Shown in pieces: positions 33,851 to 45,319 of a stretch of 64,000 nucleotides of DNA; position 1 is the stretch's first letter, and each line of letters begins with the position of its first letter. Position numbers and translations under genes: made by a program. Source of the DNA: Tanypteryx hageni. Its lineage: Eukaryota; Arthropoda; Insecta; Odonata; Petaluridae. The stretch is taken from contig CM054117.1 in assembly GCA_028673005.1 (NCBI GenBank), positions 36,394,756-36,458,755 on the forward strand, written 5' to 3'. The notes under the pieces are model-generated. The model saw nothing but the letters and a program-made list of their open reading frames with translations, ran no database searches and was not told the origin of the DNA.

Positions 33851-35105
33851 ATAATCTCGTGTTTTACGAATGTGACGGTAAAGACTATCAATTTCTAAAT
33901 ACTATTGATCTCAAAATACATAGAAGAGTATACCTCCATTAGCACATTCGCACGGTATAATCAAATTACAAAAGTAATAAAGCTAATAATTAAATAAGAA
34001 AATAATAAAAATTTTCCATGTGAGCCCTAAGTCTTGAAAGTCTAATATAACAATGCTATAATTCTCGACGATGGTTCAGCGGAAGCAGTATGTAAAAATG
34101 AGAGATATTCGCAAAAGATTTAAGTCGATAATAATGGGCTAAAGAATAAGAACCGTGATACTCCCTCGAAGAATCAGAGAACGCCATTAAGAGAGATGAA
34201 TTCCGCGAAGTTACTTCCACGAAAACATCCCTCCCTGCCAGCTTTGCATTGTATTAACCTCGCGGAGGACTTATGACTGGGGGTATTCCCCTGGAAATAT
34301 ACGACACCGCCTTGAAAGATACAACCTGGTCCATGAAAAGAGAAAAAAAAATCACAGCAAGAAGGTAAAAACACTCATACGTTAGACCTTTGCGCCCATT
34401 ACTCATAAGGCGGGGGAAGAGACGAAGAAGCAAGTTTCCTTTAATTAAAAACGGCCAATTTATCACGCTCTTTTAAACTAGCGCCATCTCATTCAAAAAA
34501 GGCCGGGGAGCGTGATTTTGAATATGTAACAGCAAAGGACCCCCCTCCTTCCCTCTCTCCCGCTCCTTCCCACGCGTCTTCCTCATTCAGCATCCCTCAC
34601 TCGTTCCCTCTTCTCCTTCACGCTGCCCTTTCCCAAAACCCATCCTCCTTCACGCGCCGCTTTCCAGATGGACTTAACCACCGAGGAGGAACGGAGGGTA
34701 AAGGAAATTTTTTTAAAGCAGGTGCAAGAATCCAACTTAAGCGAAAACCGATATAGATTGCGAAATAATTGCCATTCGAAGCGTATGCGGAAGAAGAGGA
34801 GGAAAAACTTTCCACGCGAAATTCCACTCCTACGCATAGATACGGAAAAGTAAAAAAATAAATAAAACCCGAAATTCGCTGCGATAAGGAAGAAACCGCG
34901 AACGGTGCCACGCTAACCGATACCTTCGACTCGTTTGTTTCAAACTTCGCAGTATGCTTCTTAAATATGAAAATGAATTATTCCTCTACGCGTCAGCTGC
35001 AAAGGAACCGGAACTGTCTCTGAATCCTCAAAAAGGACATCGATCGAACGGCATTCCGTAAAATTTTAAACGGCTTTGAGTTACATAAAATTTCTAGCAT
35101 ACGAT
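33851..35105. other. unique DNA, no gene recognised
   Basis: AT-rich, with a short pyrimidine-rich patch (34538-34660). AGATGGCGC, a CTCF-type core, is present on the minus strand at 34481-34489. No gene is supported. Confidence 0.4.
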
Positions 35106-35113
35106 GTAGAATA

Positions 35114-35413
35114 AGGTGGCCAACATTCAGGGAGCTAAGAAAGGGACCTTTCAAATAGGTACTAACTACAAGGAGGGACACATTACAGTGGTTCGAGGCG
35201 CATTGATTTATGAATCAGCCTTGGATAGATTTAATAAATACCAGATAGCTTGCTGTGATCAGGAAGGGTGTCCGGGGCAGTTTAAACGACAATTGGTGAT
35301 ATAAATCATGGTTTTTCAAAGAGTGGGACAAAAGTTGGGACATTAACCAAGTGGGACGTGTGATGGAAAGGAAGGACAGTCCCTCTAAATTAGAGACATT
35401 TGGTTACCCTAAC
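35114..35413. mobile_element. degraded MITE, GTTAGGGTAACCA-end family
   Basis: The right end, reverse complemented, reads GTTAGGGTAACCAAATGTC. The left end reads AGGTGGCCAACATTC, an imperfect inverted match. Flanking octamers GTAGAATA and GTAGAAAG agree at six of eight positions, suggesting an 8-bp target duplication as in hAT elements. The interior has GGGACA words and no coding capacity. The terminus matches the left end of the element at 37983-38354. Confidence 0.5.
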
Positions 35414-35421
35414 GTAGAAAG

Positions 35422-37974
35422 ACTATACCTCTAAAAACTTTTCTCGCATTATAAACGCGATGGAACTTATCAAATATAATAAACACCCGAACGATTAGAA
35501 AACACCTGGCAACAATAACCAACAAAAAAATTCGCAATTGCGACCCGCAAAATGACGCGATTCGCCGCGAGGAGGGATAGAGCGGGAGAGTCGTCATTCA
35601 GCGGCGCAGCACTAAGGCACGGAGGAAGCCTTCTAAGCTAATTCGCGCGACGGCCGCCGGTGGCAGCACATGATACGCTCAACGCAACACTGCTACAAGG
35701 CACTCAAATGGGTCCTCTTAAGTTCGGTTTAACAGGAGAAGACTTCTGCGGCTGGGGCTAATGAAGCCAATGTAGAGGAGCTTAGAATTGAGATTAGGCT
35801 TGATTCTGAGGTTGCGGCTATTGGCCACAGAGTCTCTCCAACCCCTTCTTCTTCACCTTCCCGCTAGCCGCCGAAACCCCACTCACCCTCTCACCACTCC
35901 TTTCACCCATTCAGACAGGCTCGAGTCTGGCTCTCAATCGCCATATCCCATTAAACTGGAAGGGGCGGGGGGAGGAAGAATATCCGGGGGATGGAAGAGT
36001 AAGAAGGATTTGAGGGGAGGAGAAAAGGTATTGGGACCGGAGGACTGCGGTAAGGATTAAGCCAAAAGCGCATTATTAAAAAGAGGAGATTCTGAAAAGA
36101 AATTTCCATTCTTAGTGAGGGGGAGGCTGGAAAGTGGGGTCGTTATAAATCTCTTACTGGAGATGAGACGGGAGGGGCGGGAGAATAGTGGAATACCTGC
36201 AGGAAATGGACGGAAGACAAAACAGGAGAGATGAAAGGGAACAAGGAATAAGAATGGTTCAAAAAGGGCAGATGAGATAATTAAGGAAACATTCGCCGTG
36301 ACGTGTACTGCCGAAATTTTTTCATATGCCATAATTTTCTCTGCTTTTGGACATTTTGTATTCTTTTGAAGAAATACTGGATTTAAATTAACGAGCCTCC
36401 TGGAGCGTTATCCGTCTCGTGTGAACATAGTTAATTCATTGTATGATACGGAAACCACGATCACAAATAAATAACACATAGAAGATTATAAAAATGTGAT
36501 TAATGGCAGCAATTTCGTAATAAGGCGACGGAGGGCTAAATAAAGTTTAAAAAATAATAATTTTTGGGGTAAACGTGCTTTTGTAAGAATTAGCTCGCTC
36601 TCATGGGAGAATAAAAATACCCAAGCGACTTCCCAGCCAGCGACAGAGCAGCAGCGAATGAGAAGCATTGACGTGAATTAAACGAGGAAAGATCCTATGC
36701 TTTCCTCTATCTCTTTCAAAACTCGGGAGTATCACAGCGATAACGGATATATCCTATTCTTCCGTTATCAAATTAAATGAATTGGATTTCTCCAGTAGCC
36801 GGATTTCTGCAATTCCTTCCTCTCCACTCCCATTTTTACCGCCACCCTCATCTTGCTGGCCTAAGGATTTACGTACCACGGAGAGGTAGCGAAGAGGCTT
36901 CCTTATGCATATCTCGCCGCTCTGCAAGTATTTTTCTCCGTCTAATTTCCCTTACTGCTCCAATATTAACGAGAAATAGACACGAGATAGAAAGAATGAG
37001 TTCTCAAAGGTCTAGAGATACTTTCAAAAAAAAACATCAATCGCTTCTCATTGCCAATAAATACATAATACGCATCTAACTAACAACGGGTAAATGTGCT
37101 TCTTAAAAAAACACGTCTTTACAAATGTTAATAATATCCATACATTGCTCGTCCATGTGTTAACATGAAGAGTTTGAATTAACATTCTGATGAAAAGAGG
37201 ATTAGATTTGTTTCGACTTTCCGTGGGTTTACACTCCATCTCCAAGCCACCCACATATTTTCCTTTACTTATTTATAATTACATTTTCCCATTTCTAAAA
37301 TTCTATAATCCCTCAACCTTCCACAACGCCCACGATAGTCTCCTCCAAACTCAACTTTCTTCTCAGAATCAGTAATAATAGCCAGGCAGCACTTCCTTTT
37401 CATTTTAATAAAGATCTTTCCAACTGGGTCTGAATTCATCTCAACACAAAACACACACCATTTAAAAAATTATGCCATCGAACATCGAAAATTATGTAGT
37501 GGTTTGAAAGTTTTAACTTACCTCCAGGTACTTAGTAGGAATCAGCGAAAACGACGAGGTAAATACTCGACCCAATTTTCCATTTTTACTTCCTTTGCAC
37601 GAAATTCCAACCCAGAAACGACGGGAAATGATCGCATTCTCCAGTGAAGCGACGGGAATATCTAATATCCTTCTTTCCGTTTCTTTTTCCATCCTTGGCT
37701 CGAGATATGACGCCATCGCCAATTGGAGAAGCACACCCCATTCTTTGCCGAACGGTCGCCTGCGCGATTGTTAGAGAACTATTCACTCATTTGATGGGTT
37801 TCAATACATTCATACAACGGTAAAGCGATTACAGAACTCAAGCCAATTGAATAGAGCGCACAATAACCAATGCAAGCCTCTATGTCAACGGCAGGATTCG
37901 AATCCTCATCAGTTCTTATTATTGACTAGAAACCATTGTAGCTCGGGAATGGGTAATGAAAAGTTAAAAATAGC
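35422..37974. other. unique DNA, no gene recognised
   Basis: Mixed composition with a CpG-rich patch at 35580-35700. A perfect palindrome AGGATTCGAATCCT lies at 37893-37906, without a surrounding tRNA fold. No gene is supported. Confidence 0.4.
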
Positions 37975-37982
37975 CCATCTCA

Positions 37983-38354
37983 GTTAGAATGACCAGATTC
38001 TGAAGAAGAAAACCGGGACTTGATTTTTTGTTTATCCACCGTTTGTATGCTATGCAAACAAATTTTGCGTACCTTGGTTTTAATGTACTTCAAAAGGAAG
38101 CGAATACATTTACGAATTAAGCCAGTAAGTGCACAGTATTATTACAGAATTTATCAGGAAAACAATCTGAACAATTATTTAAGGGTCACATTTTATACAA
38201 ATTACCAATATAATTATGTATTACAATGAAATAATATAAAAAGTATGAATGTTAAAAAGAAAATACCGCGTGCCAAAAAGTCTTACGGGACACCGGGACA
38301 TAGAATTGAAATCTGAACAAATCTCGGAAAACCTAGACGTCTGATCAGTCCAGG
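37983..38354. mobile_element. degraded MITE, same end family as 35114-35413
   Basis: The left end GTTAGAATGACCAGATTC parallels the right end of the previous element (GTTAGGGTAACCAAATGTC). The right end, reverse complemented, reads TGATCAGACGTCTAGG, an inverted match to the same consensus. CCGGGAC and GGGACACCGGGACA words lie just inside both ends. The 372-bp interior is AT-rich and non-coding. No clear target duplication remains. Confidence 0.5.
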
Positions 38355-38359
38355 CATTG

Positions 38360-41300
38360 AAATTGCCATCGACGGCGATAATTTCGCAGAAAATACTTAT
38401 TATAACAAACAGCTAACCACAATAGAAAAAAAATAACCGAAATATTAATCGAGAAAATTTCCAAGAATAAAGTAGAAAATTCGTATTTCAGAAGTATTCG
38501 ACCGAAAAACGGTCGATGACATGGTGAAAATGACTCGGCACTTCTTCTGAAACCAAAACATAATTTGTGAAGCACGAGCGCGGTCGAAACGCTTCTTCTT
38601 TCGTAGGGAGCATATGAAAGAGAGTGAGCGAGAACATTATAATAGCGAGATGGGAAGTTGCAATTCTGCGACAGCTATCCTGTTAATATTACCAGCTCAA
38701 ACATACCTGAACTCTCCGCCAACATTGAGGACTTTACAAGCCACTTCAGAAGACTTTAAAAAAAATGCAAATAAGCTTTTTCCTCCTCGGCGCAAGGTGA
38801 GGAGACATTTGTTAGAACAAGCGAGCGGAAATAAGGGATTTATTCTCGCAATAAGACAGCTCGAGAATCGAACAATAATATAACTAGTCGGAGTTGCGTT
38901 GAAAAAGGTGAGCTTACACGATTAGATTTAATTCGGGGATAAATTAGATTGACTGCTGTAGACAACATACATGAAAAAAGCGTATTCTTACCATGATGCC
39001 AATAAAAATAGCGCCAAACGGCGAGTATTTTTAACCTACTGCAGATTCGTGAATTTGAATGGAGCATAAACCTTCAGTAAAACTAACTTAGCTTTACACG
39101 ACGTCATAAACGAAAACAAAAAATAACGACTACAAATCATGATGAAGTTTTATCAAGTTCGCCAGGCAGGCAAAGGATTTAACTCCCCGCGTTAACGTAC
39201 GAGCACCGCCGGCATAAGCGACAAGAAATGAAACGCATGGCGAGACGGAAGACTTTATTTATGGAAAAACGGGAGCCGCATAAGCTCGCGGATAGAAGCC
39301 GACGTTCCGACGAAATCATGTCGGAGGGAGTTTTCTGGGAATGATATTCGGTTCTCCACGCGCGATTGGAGAATTTCATCTTCTTGCTCAACTCCAGATG
39401 GACCCCCGCACACATTCCCACGCGGTTCGAACTTGGTCCGCGCAAGAAATAAGAGGATTCGACCGAAATGGATAAGTGGCGCTGCTATCGGCATATCTTA
39501 ACCTGCGAAAAATATCTACGATTCGGTTAAAATGTTCGCATTTCAACTGCGCTGTAATAATGAACTGATTTTTTCTTCCAATCATACTGGCAACACACCA
39601 TCAATTCTCTCTGCCACATTGCCTTGGTAAATGAACACTGCTTACGCTTCCGCGTGATATTCTCAGGTTATCGTAACCATTTTTGACGTAGAAACGCCAT
39701 ACAAATGAAATGCGTTCTAAAATAGCTAACTTTATAGTCTAAGCATAGGCGAATCCTGTACTCGCCTATAGTAAAAATCAAAATAACTGGTTAAAATGAA
39801 CAAAATTTATACCACCATGGAATATAATAATACAATAAACGAGATTTTCCCCTTGAGATCATTTTTTAAGATGGCGAGCAGGAATCGGGTGTGTTGGACG
39901 GCAATGAAAAACCAAAGGAAGAGGATGATTAGAGGCTAACTTATTGAAAATCATAGAGTGGAGAAGAACGTGTAATGATAAAAAATTACATAACAAGCAG
40001 AATTACCATCGCTGAAGTTAAGAGGTGATACAAATTGTTTTCTTGGTAATAGTGGCGAAGCATCTCTAACTGCGAAGGCCTACTGAAAACTCGAGTCATC
40101 TAGCATTAAACGTTTACATGATTATATTTCCAAGCTTATGAAAACTTCCCAATCATCAGTGCCTATAGTGGAAACAAATGAGATTTAATAAAAGTAAACT
40201 AGTTATCTGCAAAGATTCATCTGCGACAAAAATAATTTACAGACGTTAAAATACGAAAAAGGCTAAATGGAGAATGGAAACATGGACGTGGGTGAAAAGA
40301 CTGGACCAGGGCAGCGATAAGAGAAAGAATATAGATGCGAAGTAGCGAAGAAATGCGGAGATGCTAAGAGAAAAAAGGATGGCGAAAAATGTATGATAGA
40401 AATACGAGGATGAGTGGGGAGGAGCTTCGGGGACAGGACACCGCGCGCGGCATCTGTAGGGTCGCCGGTTGTCGAGGTATTTGAGCGGTGGAGTGAAGGG
40501 CAAACAGGATGATGGAAAGGGGAGGAAGAGGGATGTGGGGGAAAATGCGAGAAGAGAGCGGCGGACAGGAAAGGGATTCCCCGAAAAAGAACCATGTGAT
40601 GGCAAGTGGGAGTCTCTCGGCGTCGGGGAACCGGAAGAAGAAATCGCACGGAGAGACACACACCTCCCTCGCGTCAAGAAGAAAAAATGCCATTTTATTA
40701 TTTCTCTCTCTATTTCTCTACCACTCCCTTTCTGCGACGCAGGGCGGTAGTCGACTGGAAACTGATGCGGGCCAAGCGGTATCGTCGCCAAGTGGACGAC
40801 CCGAAAGGTTGTACATATCTTTTTCTTTTTCGAGCAAATGTGGAAGGAATCCCCGGGCTTCGCCCTAAAACTAAAAAATACCATTCTTTTTTTCCAGTAA
40901 ATGCTACCTTTTTGCATTTGCGTTAAATCTGTGACACTAAATATGTAAGATTAATTTTATTTTGATTTTAACAAAATGGGAAAACATATAACCTTGGAAT
41001 GTGATAATAGTTAAATCAGAATCTTTCGGCTGAAATCAAAGAATTCGATCGGTACTCTCAAGGTGGCGTCTCGCGCAGAGCGGTCAAATTTCCGAATAAA
41101 TAAATGCGACTTCAATCAACGCACGAAACGGACAATTCATCAACTTTCTTGTGATAAACACTCGAAAACCAATGACTCCTTGCAAGGCTGATAAATGGAT
41201 AATGGGATGCCACTTTTGATAACGTAAGCACATTAATACGAATGACGTAAGCTCTGTTGTGCAAGTAGACCAAGGTTGCGATAGCTCCTCGGGAGATACC

Positions 41301-42595
41301 TAAACAAAGGGTTAATTTATATCTATCCACAAATAAATCTGCTGGGCCTTGCATATCCTTCGCGAATAATAACGCTCTCCGAGCGAGCTAAGAGTTGGTT
41401 GTTTACGCGTTACACGAGCGCACGCTTTCTAATCAAGCAACCAAATCTCTAAATGATCTAAACACAGACGAGAAGTGACTTGTGGACAGAATATATCAAA
41501 AGGCGTAAGACGCTTCGGGTAGACGCGAATTAGCATCCGGCGAGGCAAATGTAAATACGCTGGGCGTTCTCGAAACGGGGCTGCCAAACTTTTAATGTTC
41601 ATTCGCGCATTGGGTGGTCTTCAAGACTTTATTTTTGTTTGAAGAAGGTTAAAAAGATTGTTATCCGAGTAATAGATGACTTACTAATATAAAGTGGAGA
41701 TGAGAGGAAGAGGTCAACAGATATACGCAGTCGTAGGTGACAAATAAGTGGCAAATAATGGAGGAGCTTCTTATATAAATGCGTCAAATCACCTTGGAAA
41801 CCGCAGAAGTAAAGTTTACTTACACCATATCTTCCACGACGAAAAACAGGATTGGAGGCAAAGAAAGGGAAAAGTTCACATCAGTACATCGCGGAGGACA
41901 CGACAACATACGTAAGCATTTTGCAAGCGATTTTAACATTTAATTCAGTCAAAATAACTTTTTAGTAGTACAAATTGGCTACTTCTCAGACTTCACCAAT
42001 CAATGTAAATATTTACTTACAACAATTGCAACCGGATAAGACACTAGAATATTCGAACTCGCCGATTTTAACAGCATTGTCTAAACATCAACGAACGAAA
42101 AGACCACACCCATAAGCAAATTAAGCGATGGTGACCGACATTCAAGTAATGCACACACTAAAAAAATATGAAAGAATATTATGAATTGGCGAAACAATGC
42201 AAGCATTCGAATTGCCAACAATCTCATTCCGCTGAATCGACTAGACGCCATCTTCTTCCCGTGAATTTATGGCTTTTTTTGCACACAACAAAACTTTCAA
42301 AATTTTCCATGGTACTGCCTCCGTTTATTTGAATAGGGGTTTTAACGCGACATGAAATGAAAGCGCTTAAGAAAATATTTTCCGATGAAATTCAAGTAGT
42401 ACCAACATTGAGCCTGCAAAAATTAATAAAGATTAGACAATAAATATACTTGTTTCTTTTCTGGGGAATTCCAACTGCGAGTGATGGACTTATTGTTAGC
42501 TCTCCTGAATCAGTTCGTGCATCATAAGGTAACACAAAATTTTCAGCTCACCATTTCACCTATCCAAGATACAATGGCCGAGGCTTTTATCCAAT
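38360..42595. other. unique DNA, no gene recognised
   Basis: Mostly AT-rich. A GC- and purine-richer patch at 40260-40740 gives overlapping open frames on both strands (up to 223 codons on the minus strand) with no recognisable domain. No RNA gene or transposon end was seen. Confidence 0.4.
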
Positions 42596-42599
42596 AACT

Positions 42600-43080
42600 A
42601 GAATCGACATTTTTGCACATCACGCAGAAACAACAAGAAACACTTAAGCACCAGCGACACGCATCCGCTTGCGGCCGAATACTTCAGACGCGGAGAGAGA
42701 GAGAGACACAGCACGTAACAAGCACAAAAAAACACGCAGGCAACACGAGACATACAGAACGGAGCGAACTATTATTATTTTCAATTTGCTTGCCTTTGCC
42801 TTTTCTCGTCTTCGAGTTGTACGGTTCGTACTTCCAATTGACCATTTCCGAGCTTCGAACAGATAGCGATCGCCGCAGAACCAACTTAGGATGTTCAACA
42901 AACAAAAAAATCGCAGAATTACTTCAATCTTTCACGACGGAGTACGCGTACAAAGCGATCACGAGCAGCGCTTCGTATGCCGCCAGCCGCAGTACTGCCT
43001 CTACTTCGCCGAAGACGCATTCAGAGGTGGGGAAACAAGCTGACTGCGTACACTATAATGGCCATGGCCCAGACTGAGCG
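42600..43080. promoter_or_regulatory. CpG-rich block with an unassigned 154-codon frame
   Basis: CpG frequency rises over about 480 bases. A + strand frame (42613-43077) stays open for 154 codons but shows no domain and contains a short hydrophobic stretch only. On the minus strand GCTCAGTCTGG near 43070 fits the arthropod initiator TCAGTY, but no downstream promoter element follows at the usual distance. A promoter-type island is the modest interpretation; coding is less likely. Confidence 0.2.
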
Positions 43081-43126
43081 GGAGAACTGTTTGTAGGACT
43101 CGGGGGTTTTCGCTCGAGGATGGAGC

Positions 43127-43198
43127 GAGAGGGAGGGGAGGTAAGAGAAGGATGAGGGAAGTGAGAGGGAGGGGAGGTAAGAGAAGGATGAGGGAAGT
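43127..43198. repeat. 36-bp tandem duplication
   Basis: Two identical head-to-tail 36-base units containing GGGAGGGGAGGTAAGAGAAG (43127-43162 and 43163-43198). Confidence 0.9.
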
Positions 43199-43434
43199 TA
43201 GGAGTGGAGTGACGGAAGGAACGGGAAGTAAAAGACGAGACAGCGCCTCCCGATGAGTTTTAATAGCGCGAGGAGGCTTTCACGTTAAAAAAAATCAGTT
43301 CTCCTCAGTTTGGTAACCCTGTTCGGAGCTAACCGTGAAGGAAGGGTGAAGGTGGCGGTAAGCGCGCCTAAGGTTAGGGATTTGAGGGACAGAACACAGC
43401 GGGAAGGAGGCGAATGCTCTTTGTGTACAGGAAG

Positions 43435-43491
43435 AAAGGGGGGGAGGAGAAGGAAAGGGGGGGAGGAGAAGGAAAGGGGGGGAGGAGAAGG
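43435..43491. repeat. 19-bp tandem repeat, three copies
   Basis: AAAGGGGGGGAGGAGAAGG is repeated three times. The next copy is broken at AAAGTGGG. Confidence 0.9.
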
Positions 43492-43853
43492 AAAGTGGGT
43501 TCTTCGTATGTGCTGGACGGCAGCTGCCATGGCAACTCCTAATCGTGGGGAAAGATGGCGAAGAGGGGAGGGGAGAAAGGGGCGGTATCCGTGCATTTCA
43601 AGGGTACCACCTGCTCGGTGTTAGAAACCTCCCCTTCTCTCTCTCTCTCCCTCGAGGCAGTTCAAAATTATGCGAAACGAGCGATAGGAATGACGGAAGA
43701 ATTGAGTGCGACGAAAATACCGCCTACTACGGTTTCTACCTCTAATGAGTTCCTCCCCTCCCCCCCTATTCCTGTATCCCCTCAGCCCACCTTCAAGGAG
43801 CTGGAATAACGGCACCGGTTATAATTTGTGTCGTAGTGCAGGACAGGCGAAGC

Positions 43854-43862
43854 AGATGGCGC
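43854..43862 (+). promoter_or_regulatory. CTCF-type core AGATGGCGC
   Basis: GCAGATGGCGCCAC matches the YAGRKGGCRS core of the CTCF motif. It is one of three exact AGATGGCGC words in the window (also 34481-34489 and 63134-63142 on the minus strand). Confidence 0.3.
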
Positions 43863-44090
43863 CACGCGCCGAGGAGTTGGGCAATTTTGATAACACTGTT
43901 TTAAACCAGTTTGTGTTCCTCTCGAGCGCGGAGACATATTGGCGCCTGCGTTGAGCTTTAAACCCATTCAAACCTAGGCGACGGAATCATGATATTCACA
44001 TAACTCTTCATTGGACAACTTGGAGAAAAAAGAAATTTCTATTTATTCCGTAAAAATGAGCCCATTAATTTTTCGGCATATTCCGATTGT

Positions 44091-44113
44091 TTAACCCTAT
44101 ACTGGGCGCGTCA
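44091..44113 (+). mobile_element. piggyBac-like terminus, solo
   Basis: TTAA followed by CCCTATACTGGGCGC fits a piggyBac-type end beside its TTAA target. No matching AGGG-TTAA right end was found within 1 kb, so the element is truncated or the match is coincidental. Confidence 0.25.
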
Positions 44114-44477
44114 AAAAATTACACGCAACTAAGTGCGCCATTGCATTATGTGGAAAACGCGGATATAAACAGTAATAATAACGATAACGTCATTCTATTT
44201 TTTGTTTAATCAGTCTTTTAATGTATGTAATGATTGATAATTCTTATTCTTAAAATTATTCTTAGTATTTTCTACACTATATACGAACTAAATTTTCATG
44301 ATATATTTTAGGACAATACGACAGTCAAGTATTAAAAATTTGTAGCTTTAAAATTTTAAAATACGCACCATTTCAGGCTGAAGGTTGTAATAATAGAAGA
44401 AAAAAGTAATACTAAAAATTAGCGTTACTGAAATACTTAACCTTTTACGGGCAAATCGTGATGCGTAATAAAGCACA

Positions 44478-44515
44478 GAAGAAGCGACGCACAACGCTTT
44501 GCGTCACTTTTCTTC
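44478..44515. other. imperfect hairpin
   Basis: GAAGAAGCGACGCA (44478-44491) and TGCGTCACTTTTCTTC (44500-44515) are imperfect reverse complements around an 8-base loop. CTTAACCTTTTACGGGC lies 40 bases to the left. It could be a small folded element or chance. Confidence 0.35.
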
Positions 44516-45007
44516 AGAACAATAGCTAAAAGATTGTAAACAACTCTTTCAACTGCTCAGGAAATACTGATAAGTTACATATAAGAACACAGTATACAAA
44601 TAGCCAGCGCTCCTTAAGTCAGCGCGCCCACTTAAGGCCAATAAAATAGGAGAAGAAATGCTGCGCAATAAACATAACTCATGGCCAATTAAAATAATTA
44701 TATCAATAGCTCAGGTAAATCGCGTCAAAATAAATTACAAACAGTAAACCATGGGCTGAGGGAATTTAATGAGCATATTAATTATAAAAATTGTCCGTTT
44801 TGCCTCCCCAAGATATTTATAATTCGGTAAATCATTCATTACAAAGAAATTAATATGGGCACCACGAGTTTCGTTCGGATTGCAGAGAAATTGCCCATTT
44901 GTAAGTTCTACAGAAAAAGCCTCGTTAAACTTCTTATTAAGAGAATGAAGTGCCGGAAATGATTTCTATACGCGTTAAGAACAAGTGACCGTTGCGATCG
45001 TCTAGAT

Positions 45008-45312
45008 CCGTGGTGCCCAACCTTTTTAGATGGCGTGCCGCATTGGTGGTTGAAAATCCTGCGACGGGCCGCATTGGAAGTTGTCAATTCTTCGACGTCC
45101 CGGGTTTAAGTTGGAAGTTGCATACCTTTATATTCTGAGGTGACATATAAGTGGGAATCAATTTTAAATAAGGTTATTATGGTTAACATTTCAATATTAA
45201 AAGTTTTATTATAAATATTTTCGTAAAAGCGTATGGATTTGTGTGTTAAATTTTTCGGGCTGTTCATTATAGCTTCGCAGGTCGCATGAAAACCCTTCGT
45301 TTGGCACCACTG
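45008..45312. mobile_element. hAT-like MITE
   Basis: The left end CCGTGGTGCCCAACCTTTTT and the reverse complement of the right end, CAGTGGTGCCAAACGAAGGG, form imperfect terminal inverted repeats of the CAGTGGTGCCCAACC hAT type. Copies of GGCCGCATTGG lie inside. Flanking octamers GTCTAGAT and GCATAGAT agree at six of eight positions, the length expected for hAT target duplications. The element is 305 bp, non-coding and evidently old. Confidence 0.65.
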
Positions 45313-45319
45313 GCATAGA

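Noticed and set aside
35612..35632. miR-124-like seed TAAGGCACG
   Set aside because: The remaining mature sequence does not match and no complementary arm lies upstream.
39853..39876. First 12 bases of the bantam microRNA (TGAGATCATTTT)
   Set aside because: The rest of the mature sequence differs and the upstream DNA does not form the partner arm of a hairpin. Bantam is normally highly conserved.
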